Source: Kordia sp. (GTDB taxonomy: Bacteria; Bacteroidota; Bacteroidia; Flavobacteriales; Flavobacteriaceae). Taken from it: 57,447 nucleotides of DNA. Positions within the stretch are counted from its first letter, which is position 1; every line of letters starts with the position of its first letter. Position numbers and translations under genes: made by a program. Positions 9,517 to 19,086 of the stretch are shown here, piece by piece. The notes under the pieces are model-generated. The model was not told the origin of the DNA, ran no database searches, and saw only the letters and a program-made list of their open reading frames with translations. Location: NCBI RefSeq assembly GCF_022447245.1, contig NZ_JAKVBC010000035.1, positions 1 to 57,447 on the forward strand, given 5' to 3'.

Positions 9517-10182
9517 TTAGTAGCTGTTTTGTGATGGAGTTCTTGTAACAATAGCAATTCCATTGGAAGTTCCAATACGAGAAACGCCTGCATTAATATA
9601 TTTTTGAGCTGTTTCATAATCGCGAATACCGCCAGAAGCTTTGAGTTTTGCTTTTCCGTTTACGGTATCTTTCATAAGCTTGATAGCTTCTAAAGTAGCA
9701 CCGCCCGTTCCAAAACCAGTAGATGTTTTTACAAAATCGGCTCCTGCATTTACGGCAAGTTTAGATGCTTTTACAATTTCTTCATCCGATAGGTAGCAGG
9801 TTTCTATAATCACTTTTAAAGTCAAATTTCCAGCAGCTTTTTTTAGTTGTCTGATTTCGTCTTCGACTAAATTTTCTTTCCCAGATTTTAGCCAGCCCAA
9901 ATTGATCACCATATCAAACTCGTCAGCCCCATCGTGTTTGGCTTGTTGTAATTCAGCTATTTTGGCTTCAGTACTCATCGCACCAAGCGGAAAACCTATT
10001 ACGCTACATACGCTTACGGTATCACTTTTGGATAGAAAATCTTTTACCAATGCTACATGACAACTATTTACACAAACAGAAAAAAAGTTATGTTCCAACG
10101 CTTCTTCACAGAGTTTTTCTATATCAGGAATTGTTGCAGTTGGTTTTAACAATGTATGATCTATGTGACGGCTAATGTTCAT
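9517..10182 (-). CDS. deoC: deoxyribose-phosphate aldolase
   Basis: 221 residues. The TIM-barrel aldolase signatures are all seen: [11 protein letters not shown] at the start, [32 protein letters not shown], then the Schiff-base lysine in [14 protein letters not shown] (Lys152) and the second conserved lysine in [14 protein letters not shown]. It converts 2-deoxyribose-5-phosphate to glyceraldehyde-3-phosphate and acetaldehyde. With deoD, separated by two bases, it forms a deoxynucleoside catabolic pair. Confidence 0.95.
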   Translation of the reverse strand: MNISRHIDHTLLKPTATIPDIEKLCEEALEHNFFSVCVNSCHVALVKDFLSKSDTVSVCSVIGFPLGAMSTEAKIAELQQAKHDGADEFDMVINLGWLKSGKENLVEDEIRQLKKAAGNLTLKVIIETCYLSDEEIVKASKLAVNAGADFVKTSTGFGTGGATLEAIKLMKDTVNGKAKLKASGGIRDYETAQKYINAGVSRIGTSNGIAIVTRTPSQNSY

Positions 10183-10239
10183 GAACTTTCAATTTTAGGT
10201 AAAGATACTTAAAAAGCAAACTTTGAAAACTGATAATTA

Positions 10240-10728
10240 TCAAGAAATACTCACCATTCGTAAACTTTTTACACGTTCGTCAAAATGCGACTCTGTTACA
10301 GGAAGTTGTACTTGTTCAAATAAAGATAAAAACTGTTCATTGTGTTCATGCGCTTTTCCTTTTAATACATTAAAATGCACAAAAGAACTCCACATAACAG
10401 CTTTCAATTCAGTTTTGGCTTCACTATACATACGAATTTCTACCAATAGTTGTTTCTTTCCGTATTGCAATAATTGTGATTCAATAGTTACAGTTTCCAT
10501 CACATTGGCAGGACGTATATAAGCAATTTGATGCGAACCAACTACCCATGTTGTACCTGTTTTTTTAGCATTTTCGAAGATATTTAAATTGTAATGTTCT
10601 ATTAATTGATCTTCTCTTGCGTTAATCAAGTAATCTAAATATTTACTATTGTTAAGGTGATTTAACGGATCACAATCTTGGAATCTGATTTTGGTTTTGC
10701 TGGTTAAAATTTTTGGTAATTCGGTCAT
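10240..10728 (-). CDS. acyl-CoA thioesterase (4HBT hotdog fold)
   Basis: 162 residues with the hotdog-fold start KTKIRFQDCDPLNHLNNSKY, where Asp in the D-x-x-x-H-x-N-N signature is catalytic in 4-hydroxybenzoyl-CoA thioesterase relatives. IAYIRPANVMETVTIES and LVEIRMYSEAKTELKAVMWS give the central strands. It probably hydrolyses an acyl-CoA; chain length is unknown. The operator at 10747-10766, between this gene and the TetR gene upstream, suggests that the TetR protein represses it. Confidence 0.82.
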   Translation of the reverse strand: MTELPKILTSKTKIRFQDCDPLNHLNNSKYLDYLINAREDQLIEHYNLNIFENAKKTGTTWVVGSHQIAYIRPANVMETVTIESQLLQYGKKQLLVEIRMYSEAKTELKAVMWSSFVHFNVLKGKAHEHNEQFLSLFEQVQLPVTESHFDERVKSLRMVSIS

Positions 10729-10746
10729 AATTCATGTTGTTTTTAA

Positions 10747-10766
10747 AATATACCAATCGGTATATT
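10747..10766. promoter_or_regulatory. TetR operator upstream of the thioesterase
   Basis: AATATACC-AATC-GGTATATT, an inverted repeat with 8-bp perfect arms. The arms match the site upstream of tetR (11405-11420), so both are likely bound by the protein encoded between them. Confidence 0.8.
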
Positions 10767-10785
10767 TATAGTTAAAAAAATAGTT

Positions 10786-11382
10786 TTATGCTCTTAGTTC
10801 TTTTTCAATCATGTTATCAATTTGATCCATGGTGTCTTTAATATAAAAATCATCATCCATGGTATATGCCATAAAAATGGCGCCTTGAATCATTGTTTCC
10901 ATACGTTTTGCCGTATGCATAGCATTCACTTTAGTACTGATTTCTCCGAGTTCTATTCCTTCTTCTATAATTGTAGCTAATTGATCTTGAATGCGTTGAA
11001 TAATGGTTCGTACCTTCTGTAATAGTAACGTATTTTGGTTATTCGCGTCCACGCCTACATTTAAAATTGGACAACCACCCATTTTGTTCGTGTATAAGTA
11101 ATAGTTGCGATAAAAATCGGTCATTAAAAATAATTTTCTAATAGGAGAATCACTTTTGTCCATGTGCTTTACAATTTCTTTCAATAAAAGCTTTACCATA
11201 AACTTAAACGAAGCAATTGCGAGTTCTTCTTTATTTTTAAAATTCCCGTAAATCGCACCTTTTGTCAAACCAGTGGCTTTGGTAATATCAGAAATGCTTG
11301 TTGCAGCATATCCATTTTGATTAAAAATAGGTGCAACAGTTTCTATAATAAAAGCGGCGGTTTTTTCAGCTTTTGTGATCAT
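10786..11382 (-). CDS. TetR/AcrR family transcriptional regulator
   Basis: 198 residues. The N-terminal helix-turn-helix reads FNQNGYAATSISDITKATGL followed by TKGAIYGNFKNKEELA, the canonical TetR signature. The ligand domain has KMGGCPILNVGVDANNQN, a pattern common in YcdC/fatty-acid-type TetR proteins. Matching 16-20 bp palindromes lie just upstream of its start and between it and the thioesterase gene, so autorepression and repression of the thioesterase are inferred. An acyl-CoA ligand would make sense but is not shown. Confidence 0.92.
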   Translation of the reverse strand: MITKAEKTAAFIIETVAPIFNQNGYAATSISDITKATGLTKGAIYGNFKNKEELAIASFKFMVKLLLKEIVKHMDKSDSPIRKLFLMTDFYRNYYLYTNKMGGCPILNVGVDANNQNTLLLQKVRTIIQRIQDQLATIIEEGIELGEISTKVNAMHTAKRMETMIQGAIFMAYTMDDDFYIKDTMDQIDNMIEKELRA

Positions 11383-11404
11383 ACTTCAAAGGTATATAAA
11401 AAAA

Positions 11405-11420
11405 TATACCGATCGGTATA
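11405..11420. promoter_or_regulatory. TetR operator upstream of tetR
   Basis: TATACCGATCGGTATA is a perfect 16-bp palindrome 22 bases before the tetR ATG. A further half site GGTATATA lies at 11391-11398. Arms are identical to those of the site at 10747-10766. Confidence 0.85.
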
Positions 11421-11524
11421 AAATATGTTTTTATTGTAAAAACGTAGCCGAAGTGTAGTTTCTGTGTGTAGGTAAGTGTTTGGTTTTTAGCGGGTTTATA
11501 TGTAATTAACTTAAGTTATATATC

Positions 11525-11725
11525 ATGAGAAAAAGAAATTTAACAAATAGATTGGAGTTAAAAAAGAAAGTAATTGCTGCTTTAGATGCTACAAAACTCA
11601 CAGGAGGCTTAGTGAATGTGAATACAGAGGAACCAGATCCATTAACACATAACAGTTTGTGCCCAATTTAAACATGTTCGTGTACAGATCCAAAATTTGA
11701 TAATTGTAAGCCTGTAAGTGTTTAA
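11525..11725 (+). pseudogene. lanthipeptide-like precursor 1, interrupted by a stop codon
   Basis: The leader is MRKRNLTNRLELKKKVIAAL then DATKLTGG, like Bacteroidota class I lanthipeptide leaders that end in Gly-Gly. The frame closes after LCPI at a TAA (11669-11671), giving 48 residues with one Cys. The same frame continues after the stop as TCSCTDPKFDNCKPVSV and closes at 11725. The downstream part is Cys/Thr/Ser-rich as expected for a core, so a CAA to TAA change is likely. A 48-residue peptide could still be made. First of three tandem precursors. Confidence 0.6.
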
Positions 11726-11758
11726 CGTATTTCATTGTTAAATGCTAAATCTATCAAT

Positions 11759-12021
11759 ATCAAAAAAAAGAATTTACATGTAAAGTTGCGTTTTAAAAAG
11801 CATAAGATTACTTCATTTAACTCCAAAACAGTCATAGAGGAATAGCCTATATTCCACCAATCACAGTAGAGAAGGATGTTTGCCAACCTTCGGATATATG
11901 TTCTGATAAAGAAACCTGTCCTTATCATTGTATCATTATGCGAGAAGATGCTTGCTATACATATCCGATTATAAGTTGTACTCCTGATGGTTGTGGATCG
12001 ATGGTTAATTGTCAAATCTAA
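11759..12021 (+). pseudogene. lanthipeptide-like precursor 2, start lost and frameshifted
   Basis: A leader-like stretch KKKNLHVKLRFKKHKITSFN then SKTVI begins with ATC (11759-11761) where ATG would be expected. The Gly-Gly site reads GAGGA rather than GGAGGA, and the core then continues one frame away as GIAYIPPITVEKDVCQPSDI, followed by a Cys-rich part that ends SCTPDGCGSMVNCQI. The end resembles precursor 3 (SCTPRGCGNTLFNC), so they are paralogs. With no start codon and a 1-bp deletion at the cleavage motif it is probably not expressed. Confidence 0.65.
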
Positions 12022-12032
12022 AAAAGGACACC

Positions 12033-12284
12033 ATGAAGAAAAAGAATTTTGATACAAAGTTGTATTTGGGAAAGCGTAATGTTGCTTCTTTTTATAGGAA
12101 AACATTAAAAGGAGGAACTGCAAACGCAGCAGATTGTGCGCCACCTTCCCATCAATGTGGAACAAATAATTGCGGATCAAATAATTGCGATACTAATAGT
12201 TGTCCAACCGTAGCAACTTGTTTTGCAGATGCCGCTTTGAGTTGTACGCCGAGAGGTTGTGGAAACACACTTTTTAATTGTTAA
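12033..12284 (+). CDS. class I lanthipeptide-like precursor 3, intact
   Basis: 83 residues from ATG 12033, with an AAAAAGGAC stretch just upstream. Leader: MKKKNFDTKLYLGKRNVASF then YRKTLKGG. Core of about 55 residues with nine Cys and many Thr/Ser/Asn, including the near-repeats QCGTNNCGSNNC and DTNSC, and ending SCTPRGCGNTLFNC. It fits the Bacteroidota class I lanthipeptide precursor pattern. A longer reading from 12009 exists but adds a non-leader prefix. No lanthionine synthase is in this window, so modification is not shown. Followed by a terminator. Confidence 0.7.
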   Translation: MKKKNFDTKLYLGKRNVASFYRKTLKGGTANAADCAPPSHQCGTNNCGSNNCDTNSCPTVATCFADAALSCTPRGCGNTLFNC

Positions 12285-12334
12285 AACTGAATTATATCCT
12301 ACTATAATTAAATATTTTGAGTTAGTTAAGGAAG

Positions 12335-12373
12335 AGATAGAAGTATGTATTAGTTCATGCTTCTATCTTTTTT
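12335..12373 (+). terminator. terminator after precursor 3
   Basis: AGATAGAAG (12335-12343) pairs with CTTCTATCT (12360-12368), extended by TATG/CATG, with a T-run to 12373. Confidence 0.75.
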
Positions 12374-12411
12374 GCTTTATTATTGATACATTCAAATTTG
12401 CAAAACACACT

Positions 12412-12915
12412 TTATTTAAGCTTCCATTCTACAAGTACTAATGATAATATAACATCATTCCAAAATTCAAAACTAGCAAGCCTTGGTCTTACAGGAATAA
12501 TACTTGTTGGAATCCATTCAGATCCTCCGTTTATGTTTATTAAAGCCTCATAGGTTAATTGCTTCTCAAAAGGATTTTTTACCGTCAACATCATATTAGT
12601 ATGTTTTTTGCCTTCAACGTTTTGGATAAATTCTAGTGTAATTGTTTTTTCAGGGTTAACATTCTCTGTAACTACTTTCATAGTGTGAATAGAATCTCCC
12701 TTAATTTCTGTTTCAATAAAAAGCTTTTCAGAAGGATATATTTGAAGGATTTTATCTCTGACAAAGTATGGAGACTTTGGTACTTCTTGTTGATAGAAAT
12801 TTATAGTATCTATGGCTACTTTTAAAGTGAAAGCTTCTCTATCTGGCTTTTCGTTTTGAGCTTTTGCGAATACGCTGAAAATTAGAAATAGACTGAAAAT
12901 TATTTTTTGCTGCAT
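12412..12915 (-). CDS. secreted protein of unknown function
   Basis: 167 residues, signal peptide MQQKIIFSLFLIFSVFAKAQ. The mature part begins NEKPDREAFTLKVAIDTIN and is rich in beta-strand patterns (TITLEFIQNVEGKKHTNMML, YEALININGGSEWIPTSIIP). No family recognised. It stands alone on the minus strand, convergent with precursor 3. Confidence 0.65.
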   Translation of the reverse strand: MQQKIIFSLFLIFSVFAKAQNEKPDREAFTLKVAIDTINFYQQEVPKSPYFVRDKILQIYPSEKLFIETEIKGDSIHTMKVVTENVNPEKTITLEFIQNVEGKKHTNMMLTVKNPFEKQLTYEALININGGSEWIPTSIIPVRPRLASFEFWNDVILSLVLVEWKLK

Positions 12916-13066
12916 GGTTTGGTTATTAATGTTTAGTAATAAACTTCTTAAAGTTATGGTTATTGTTGTAGATAGAAAAATTACTCTTAATCAAAATAGC
13001 TTATAAAAATGTAGGTTTTTTTATGCTCTTTGTCATGCCATATATAGCATTCACTGTAAGTATGGT

Positions 13067-13452
13067 TTAGGAATTTAATTTGGAATACATAGTTTGTATG
13101 TTGTTAGAAGGCTTTTTAAACCAACTAGGAGTACCGAACATTTCCTTAATAGATTTTATACCATAATAAAATTGGTTGTTTTCTTTTCTGATTGATTTTA
13201 ATAGGGAATCTTTAGCAATTATTTTATTTAAAAAGTGTTGATCACTTTCACACATCATTCATAAGCTTTCGGTATAAAATATTGCTTTTTTTTTTGCATT
13301 TTTAATTGAATCTGGAGGAATGAATCCAAAAAAATATTCAAAATTAGAAACGAATTGTTTCTTGTCTTCAGGATTATAAGAGTAAAGCAACTAGAGAGTG
13401 TTGCTGTTAAACAAATTACAAAGATATTTAATAGTATTTTAAATCTTTTCAT
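13067..13452 (-). pseudogene. decayed lipoprotein gene
   Basis: The start MKRFKILLNIFVICLTATLS ending in SC is a clear lipoprotein signal. Directly after it the sensible reading moves to another frame (LYSYNPEDKKQFVSNFEYFF, then GFIPPDSIKNAKKKAIFYTE), reaches a TGA after ESL, and continues in the same frame as MMCESDQHFLNKIIAKDSLL to the TAA at 13067. So it has one frameshift and one in-frame stop. The protein would be about 128 residues. Family unknown. The region between 13456 and 13737 has no gene, only the hairpin listed next. Confidence 0.6.
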
Positions 13453-13672
13453 CACATTAATTTATTAAAAAATAATATAAACGATAAATAGAATTAATGA
13501 AGAAACTTTTTTAACAAAAAAAAAAGAACGGATACGATTTTAGCACTAATACTGAACAATTTCTTTTACAAATTTTAACTTTTTCCATTAAAATAAAGCC
13601 TTTCCTACGACGTTTTAGTATTGAATCTTGTAGTTCAGGAGATATGAATATTTCCTGTCTTTGTCAGTAAAC

Positions 13673-13706
13673 ATCAAGAGCAGCTTTTTTGCGAGCTGCT
13701 CTTGAT
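13673..13706. terminator. strong hairpin downstream of clpB
   Basis: ATCAAGAGCAGC (13673-13684) and GCTGCTCTTGAT (13695-13706) form a perfect 12-bp stem with a 10-base loop. No T-run follows on either strand, so it may be an mRNA 3' end stabiliser rather than a classic terminator. Confidence 0.6.
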
Positions 13707-13737
13707 TACTTTAATTGAATTTTATGTAAACTTCTTA

Positions 13738-16338
13738 TTAGTTTTCAATCAAATTAGTCTGATTTCTAAATACCAACTCATCGTTGAATTCATCTAGTAA
13801 AATGATACTCTCAGCAGACACTTTTCCACTTAGAATTTCTTTAGATAATTCATTCAACACTTTTCTTTGAATGACACGTTTTACAGGTCTAGCTCCAAAT
13901 TGTGGGTCAAATCCTTGTTGTGCTAAGTATTGAATGGCTTCTTCAGTAGCATCTAAAGTAATTTGCTGTTTAGAAAGTCTTTTTGTCACGCTTTTTAATT
14001 GCAAACGCACAATTTCTTTGATGTCGCTTTGCGTTAATGGTGTAAACATGACCATATCATCAATACGATTAAGAAACTCTGGTCGTATTGTTTTTTTTAA
14101 TAAGCCTAAGACTTCTACCTTGGCAGCTTCTGTAGCACTAAACATGTCTTGCATTGCCTTGAATTTTTCTTCGATGATATGACTTCCCATGTTAGATGTC
14201 ATAATAATGATTGCATTCTTAAAATCGGCAACTCTTCCTTTGTTATCTGTCAAACGACCTTCATCTAATACTTGTAATAGAATATTGAAGGTATCTGGAT
14301 GTGCTTTTTCTATTTCGTCAAGTAAAACAACCGAATATGGTCTGCGTCGGACAGCTTCCGTCAGTTGTCCACCTTCATCATATCCCACATATCCTGGAGG
14401 CGCACCAACTAGTCTGCTTACAGAATGTGATTCTTGATATTCGCTCATGTCAATTCGTGTCATGGCGTTTTCATCATCAAACAAATAAGAGGCAAGAGCT
14501 TTTGCCAATTCCGTTTTTCCAACACCTGTCATTCCTAAGAAAAGGAACGAACCAATTGGACGATTGACATCTTGCAATCCTGCACGACTTCTACGAACTG
14601 CATCAGAAACTGCAATAATGGCTTCTTCTTGCCCAACTACACGTTTGTGTAATTCTTTTTCGAGTTGCAATAGTTTTTCGCGTTCACTTTGCAACATTTT
14701 AGTTACTGGAATTCCTGTCCATTTGGCTACAACTTCAGCAATATCTTCGTTGGTTACTTCTTCTTTAATGAGTGCGTTTTCTTCTTGTGTTTCTAATTCT
14801 TTTTGCAACACATCTAATTGTTGTTGCGCTTCTTTAATTTTCCCATAACGCAATTCTGCTACTTTTCCATAGTTTCCTTCGCGTTCGGCACGTTCGGCTT
14901 CTGCACGATAATTTTCTATGGCTTCTTTCGTTGCTTGTACTTGATCTACTACATCTTTTTCAGATTGCCATTTGGAGAAAATTTCATCGCGTTCCTCTTT
15001 CAAATTTGCCAATTCTGCATTTAATGATTTCAATTTTGCCTCATCGTTTTCACGTTTGATCGCTTCAATCTCAATTTCTAACTGCATGATACGTCTGTCT
15101 AACACGTCCAATTCTTCAGGTTTTGAATTGATTTCCATACGTAATTTAGAAGCAGCTTCATCGATCAAGTCAATGGCTTTATCTGGTAAAAATCTATTGG
15201 TAATATAACGTTGCGACAACTCAACGGCTGCTATAATTGCTTCGTCTTTGATACGTACTTTATGATGTGTTTCGTATTTTTCTTTGATTCCTCTCAGAAT
15301 AGAAATTGCACTTTCCGTATCTGGTTCGCTTACGGTAATTTTTTGGAAACGACGCTCTAAGGCTTTGTCTTGTTCAAAGTATTTTTGATATTCATCCAAT
15401 GTAGTTGCTCCAATGGCTCTTAGTTCTCCACGAGCTAAGGCAGGTTTTAAGATGTTTGCTGCATCCATAGCACCTTGTCCGCCGCCAGCACCAACTAGTG
15501 TGTGTATTTCATCAATAAATAAGACAATATCACCATCTGCCGAAGTTACTTCTTTAATCACTGCTTTTAAGCGTTCTTCAAATTCACCTTTAAATTTGGC
15601 TCCAGCGATTAATGCTCCCATGTCAAGCGAATAAATTTGTTTGTCTTTTAAGTTTTCAGGGACGTCGCCTTGTATGATTCTATGTGCCATTCCTTCCGCA
15701 ATAGCTGTTTTACCAACACCAGGTTCACCAACCAAGATCGGATTGTTTTTCGTTCTACGCGAAAGAATTTGTAAAACTCTGCGGATTTCTTCATCTCTAC
15801 CAATCACTGGATCGAGTTTTCCGTCGTTTGCCAATTGGTTCAAGTTATTGGCGTATTTATTCAGCGAGTTATAGGTGTCTTCCGCCGTAGCAGAAGTTAC
15901 ACGTTCACCTTTGCGAAGCTCTTGAATGGCAGTTTTTAATGCTTTTTCAGTAACACCTTGATCTTTTAAAATCTGTGCTATTTTACTATTCGATTTAAAA
16001 AGAGCTAATACCAAATGCGAAGTTGATACAAATTCGTCATTCATTTCTTTGGCAACAATACTAGCATCTGTCAAGGTTTTTCCAGTAGCAGGAGATAGCA
16101 TAATATTTCCGCCACTGACTTTTGAAAAACTATTGAGTGTACTTTCTAATATTTGAGAAAGTAGTGTAACATTTACATTGAGTTTCTTTAATAAAAAAGG
16201 CAATACATTATCATCAACATCCATGATGGCTTTGAAAAGATGTTCATTTTCAATTTGTTGATGACCGTATGTTTGCGTAATAAGCTGTGCTTGTTGTACA
16301 GCTTCTTGTGATTTTAAAGTATAATTGTTAAAATTCAT
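13738..16338 (-). CDS. clpB: ATP-dependent chaperone ClpB
   Basis: 866 residues from ATG 16338; the open frame begins 12 codons earlier but [20 protein letters not shown] is the normal ClpB start. Order: Clp-N repeats; first AAA domain with [18 protein letters not shown] (Walker A) and [16 protein letters not shown] (Walker B); a coiled-coil M-domain ([40 protein letters not shown]); second AAA domain with [20 protein letters not shown] and [19 protein letters not shown]-terminal [16 protein letters not shown]. It disaggregates proteins with DnaK. It is intact in a damaged neighbourhood. Confidence 0.98.
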   Translation of the reverse strand: MNFNNYTLKSQEAVQQAQLITQTYGHQQIENEHLFKAIMDVDDNVLPFLLKKLNVNVTLLSQILESTLNSFSKVSGGNIMLSPATGKTLTDASIVAKEMNDEFVSTSHLVLALFKSNSKIAQILKDQGVTEKALKTAIQELRKGERVTSATAEDTYNSLNKYANNLNQLANDGKLDPVIGRDEEIRRVLQILSRRTKNNPILVGEPGVGKTAIAEGMAHRIIQGDVPENLKDKQIYSLDMGALIAGAKFKGEFEERLKAVIKEVTSADGDIVLFIDEIHTLVGAGGGQGAMDAANILKPALARGELRAIGATTLDEYQKYFEQDKALERRFQKITVSEPDTESAISILRGIKEKYETHHKVRIKDEAIIAAVELSQRYITNRFLPDKAIDLIDEAASKLRMEINSKPEELDVLDRRIMQLEIEIEAIKRENDEAKLKSLNAELANLKEERDEIFSKWQSEKDVVDQVQATKEAIENYRAEAERAEREGNYGKVAELRYGKIKEAQQQLDVLQKELETQEENALIKEEVTNEDIAEVVAKWTGIPVTKMLQSEREKLLQLEKELHKRVVGQEEAIIAVSDAVRRSRAGLQDVNRPIGSFLFLGMTGVGKTELAKALASYLFDDENAMTRIDMSEYQESHSVSRLVGAPPGYVGYDEGGQLTEAVRRRPYSVVLLDEIEKAHPDTFNILLQVLDEGRLTDNKGRVADFKNAIIIMTSNMGSHIIEEKFKAMQDMFSATEAAKVEVLGLLKKTIRPEFLNRIDDMVMFTPLTQSDIKEIVRLQLKSVTKRLSKQQITLDATEEAIQYLAQQGFDPQFGARPVKRVIQRKVLNELSKEILSGKVSAESIILLDEFNDELVFRNQTNLIEN

Positions 16339-16497
16339 AGCGTTCGGTTCTGTAATTTTATAGTAATTTTGCAATTGTTATTCCAATTGAGAATACAAGA
16401 CAAAATGGCGGTTAATGCTAGTATTTGTAAGACATTTTGACATTTTTGCAAGTTTTAATAAAAGCATACGACCGATACTTTAAATTTACAGATACTT

Positions 16498-16893
16498 ATG
16501 GGAATATTCAATAAATTATTTGGTAGTTCTAAACCTTCAGAAGCTCAAGAACCTTCAAAACTACAATGGGCACGATTGACAGATATGTCACAGTTAGACA
16601 CTATTGTTGAGGAATCGAAAACAATGCCAGTTGCTATTTTTAAGCATAGTACACGTTGTGGAATTAGTAGAATGGTGATTAATCAGTTTCAAAGTACTTA
16701 TGATTTAGAAGAAAATCAAATGAAAGTATATTATTTGGATTTATTGAGTTTCCGTCCAATTTCACAAGAGATTGCAGCGCGTTTCCAAGTATGGCATGAG
16801 AGTCCACAATTAATTGTAATAAAAAATGGAATTACGGTAGCACATGCTTCTCACAGTCAAATTAACGCAATTCCACTAGAGCAATTTGTGTGA
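16498..16893 (+). CDS. ytxJ: bacillithiol system redox-active protein YtxJ
   Basis: 131 residues. Pattern: LQWARLTDMSQLDTIVEESK then PVAIFKHSTRCGISRMVINQ, with a single redox Cys in the T-R-C-G-I-S motif, and HESPQLIVIKNGITVAHASH with the cis-Pro of the thioredoxin fold. It matches YtxJ, proposed to act in bacillithiol-linked thiol exchange. A longer N-terminus with MGIFNKLFGSS is typical of flavobacterial members. Divergent from clpB. Confidence 0.88.
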   Translation: MGIFNKLFGSSKPSEAQEPSKLQWARLTDMSQLDTIVEESKTMPVAIFKHSTRCGISRMVINQFQSTYDLEENQMKVYYLDLLSFRPISQEIAARFQVWHESPQLIVIKNGITVAHASHSQINAIPLEQFV

Positions 16894-17017
16894 TTTTTCT
16901 TTTTTAACTTTTTAAAATTAAGAATTAAGAGTTTTTAAGACAGATTTTAGGGGCTGTTTTGTGCATTTAATTTACATCATTCAATCAATCAAAATTCGTT
17001 CTTAAAAATTACTGCCG

Positions 17018-17914
17018 ATGGAAACTACCATTAATATAAGGATAATGCTTTTTTTTGGCATTTGCCATACAAGCCTTTGCACTCGGAATTTTATTTTTCT
17101 TAAAGCGTAAAGGTGATCGCGTTGCCAATAGTATATTTGGCGTTTTTTCGTTACTATTTTCTTATAATCAGTTTTTTAACTGTCCATTTTGGTCTGCTTA
17201 CGACGGTTATTATATAGGGACATGTCGTTTACCAATTTTATTACTTGGGTTTGTTATGGTCCTTTGATGTATATATATTTAAAACGAGTACTTAATAAAA
17301 GCCCGTTTACTAGGCGTGATTTATGGCATGTAATTCCTTTAGTTTGGATCTTTTTTGTCTTTGGAAGCTATTATTTTTACTGATAGAATTGAAACATGAA
17401 ATTGATAGTGCAAATTCACATGCAGATTATGTGAATTGGTGGCTAATTCCGAGACGATATTTGGTAGATGTTTTCACACTTTTAATGCTGGTATATGCAG
17501 CCAAGTATTTTTTCTGGAACTTTAAAGATTCCTTTTATAAAGTATCAAAATAACGGTTTGTCTTCTTCGATTGCTGCAGAAATGAAAGAAAAGTTGATTT
17601 CTTTAATGGAATCTGATAAATTATTTTTTGACAGTTTGCTTATGCTGGATGTATTATCGTCACATTTGAATTTGTCACGACATCATACGTCACGATTGAT
17701 TAACGAACATTTTCAGGTAAACTTCTTTGGGTTTGTCAATAATTGTCGGATTGATGAAGCAATTCGACTTTTGCAGGATAAACAAAACGATTTGAATATC
17801 AACGAAATCATCTATGCCACCGGATTTAACAATCGGACTTTGTTTTATAACGCATTCCGAAAGAAAACGAGCATTTCACCTAAATCGTATTGGAGTCAGA
17901 ATAGGCTAGCCTAG
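17018..17914 (+). pseudogene. membrane-anchored AraC-type regulator, several frameshifts
   Basis: Five fragments in different frames run in the right order. First METTINIRIMLF, then AFAIQAFALGILFFLKRK with membrane segments, then YGPLMYIYLKRVLNKS and DLWHVIPLVWIFFVFGSYYF, then IELKHEIDSANSHADYVNWW and the last membrane segment, and finally the DNA-binding part: DVLSSHLNLSRHHTSRLINE, HFQVNFFGFVNNCRIDEAIR and GFNNRTLFYNAFRKKTSISP, a standard AraC HTH pair. Four shifts are needed, some in homopolymers (the T-run near 17049-17056). The family is the 6-7 TM AraC regulators common in Flavobacteriia. Too many lesions for one sequencing error. Confidence 0.85.
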
Positions 17915-17944
17915 ATTGTTTTTTTACACAGTATTTAACTATAA

Positions 17945-17986
17945 AAACACAGATACAAACTATTGATAGAGTTTGTATCTGTGTTT
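17945..17986. terminator. 17-bp perfect hairpin between convergent pseudogenes
   Basis: AAACACAGATACAAACT (17945-17961) and its exact inverse (17970-17986) around an 8-base loop. It can terminate both the AraC-type gene and the minus-strand secreted gene. Confidence 0.75.
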
Positions 17987-17991
17987 CTACT

Positions 17992-18831
17992 TTAATGACA
18001 ATCACATTTTACTTTGATGACAGCAGCGGCACATTTCCATTCGGGATAGCCAGAACAAACTTTGATATAATAACACCTTGGATTATTGTTGCTTGGTAGA
18101 TTTACTCCATTTAGAATTTCTCCTTGCCTTGTTTGATCAGTTCCTAAAAAGTCATTTCCATAACTGTAAGTTGCCGAAAGTTGTTGGAGATTTAATTCCT
18201 GTGGCGCTTCTACTTGAAACCATTTTCCTCATTCATATTTTTGAGGTCTATCCCAATTAGTGTAATCAAATTCCTAAACATCCATATAATAATTTTCTTC
18301 ACACGAAGTATCACTTGGGTTTATAAGTATTTTTGCTGGACAAACTTCTGTAGGAATTTCAGGATTAGGGATAATTCCGTTAATTGTAAAAGAAGGTGTA
18401 GCCTCTTGTCTGGTGACATTTATAATACCAGCATTTTCAGAAGCTTGAATACTCCAACTCCAAAAGAAGCCTCTTACATCAAGTTGTATATGTGCTCTGT
18501 AAACTACTGATGATACTTGAAAATTATCATAAAATTTATTGAACCAACAACTACTAGAAGTGAATCTTCTTGTAGAGATTACATTATTGTCTTTGAATAT
18601 TTTCACAGTCCATCGATATCGATTTCTTCCCCAACTTCTTTATGGACAATTGGGATCATTATTTCATGATACTCCAAGTCTTACAGTTCTGCTGGCTCCA
18701 CAAACATCTATATTTGCGTTGCTAAAAGAATTTGTGCCAGGTTCGGACCAATTAAAACTAAGGTTTTGTGCATGTGAAGTAGTTGTAATCGAAAAAAGTA
18801 ATGCTATTGTTATAAGTTGTATATATCTCAT
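17992..18831 (-). pseudogene. secreted protein with four in-frame stop codons
   Basis: The reading frame from ATG 18831 to the TAA at 17992 is exactly 280 codons with no frameshift. It has a signal peptide (LITIALLFSITTTSHAQ), then NLSFNWSEPGTNSFSNANID and VCGASRTVRLGVS, TGA, NNDPNCP, TAA, RSWGRNRYRWTVKIFKDNN, a long open stretch, DV, TAG, EFDYTNWDRPQKYE, TGA, GKWFQVEAPQELNLQQLSAT and a Cys-rich end KCAAAVIKVKCDCH. Each stop is explained by one substitution (for example TGG to TGA, CAA to TAA, CAG to TAG). The family is not recognised. Confidence 0.8.
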
Positions 18832-19027
18832 AATTGATTATTTAAAAGTTATTATTTAAAACTGAATTTTCAATTTGCATGCTTGTTAAGTGTAAAATTC
18901 TGATTCAAATATATTTGAGATATATAGCCAACATAAGAGTGACTTGATTCTGCGTTGACTTCAATTGATGAACGGTTGAATAAAGGAATGAAAGCAAGTT
19001 TTATAGAATGATGTGTGAACTAAAAAA

Positions 19028-19065
19028 GGCAAAAGTGAGTAAAACATACTCACTTTTGCCTTTTT
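19028..19065. terminator. terminator for the 19087-20280 gene
   Basis: GGCAAAAGTGAGTA (19028-19041) pairs with TACTCACTTTTGCC (19047-19060), with T-runs on both sides. Confidence 0.85.
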
Positions 19066-19086
19066 GGTTGAAGTTAAAATATATGG

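Noticed and set aside
13934-15874. Many plus-strand open frames opposite clpB.
   Set aside because: They are antisense shadows of a well-conserved gene with no independent start signals.
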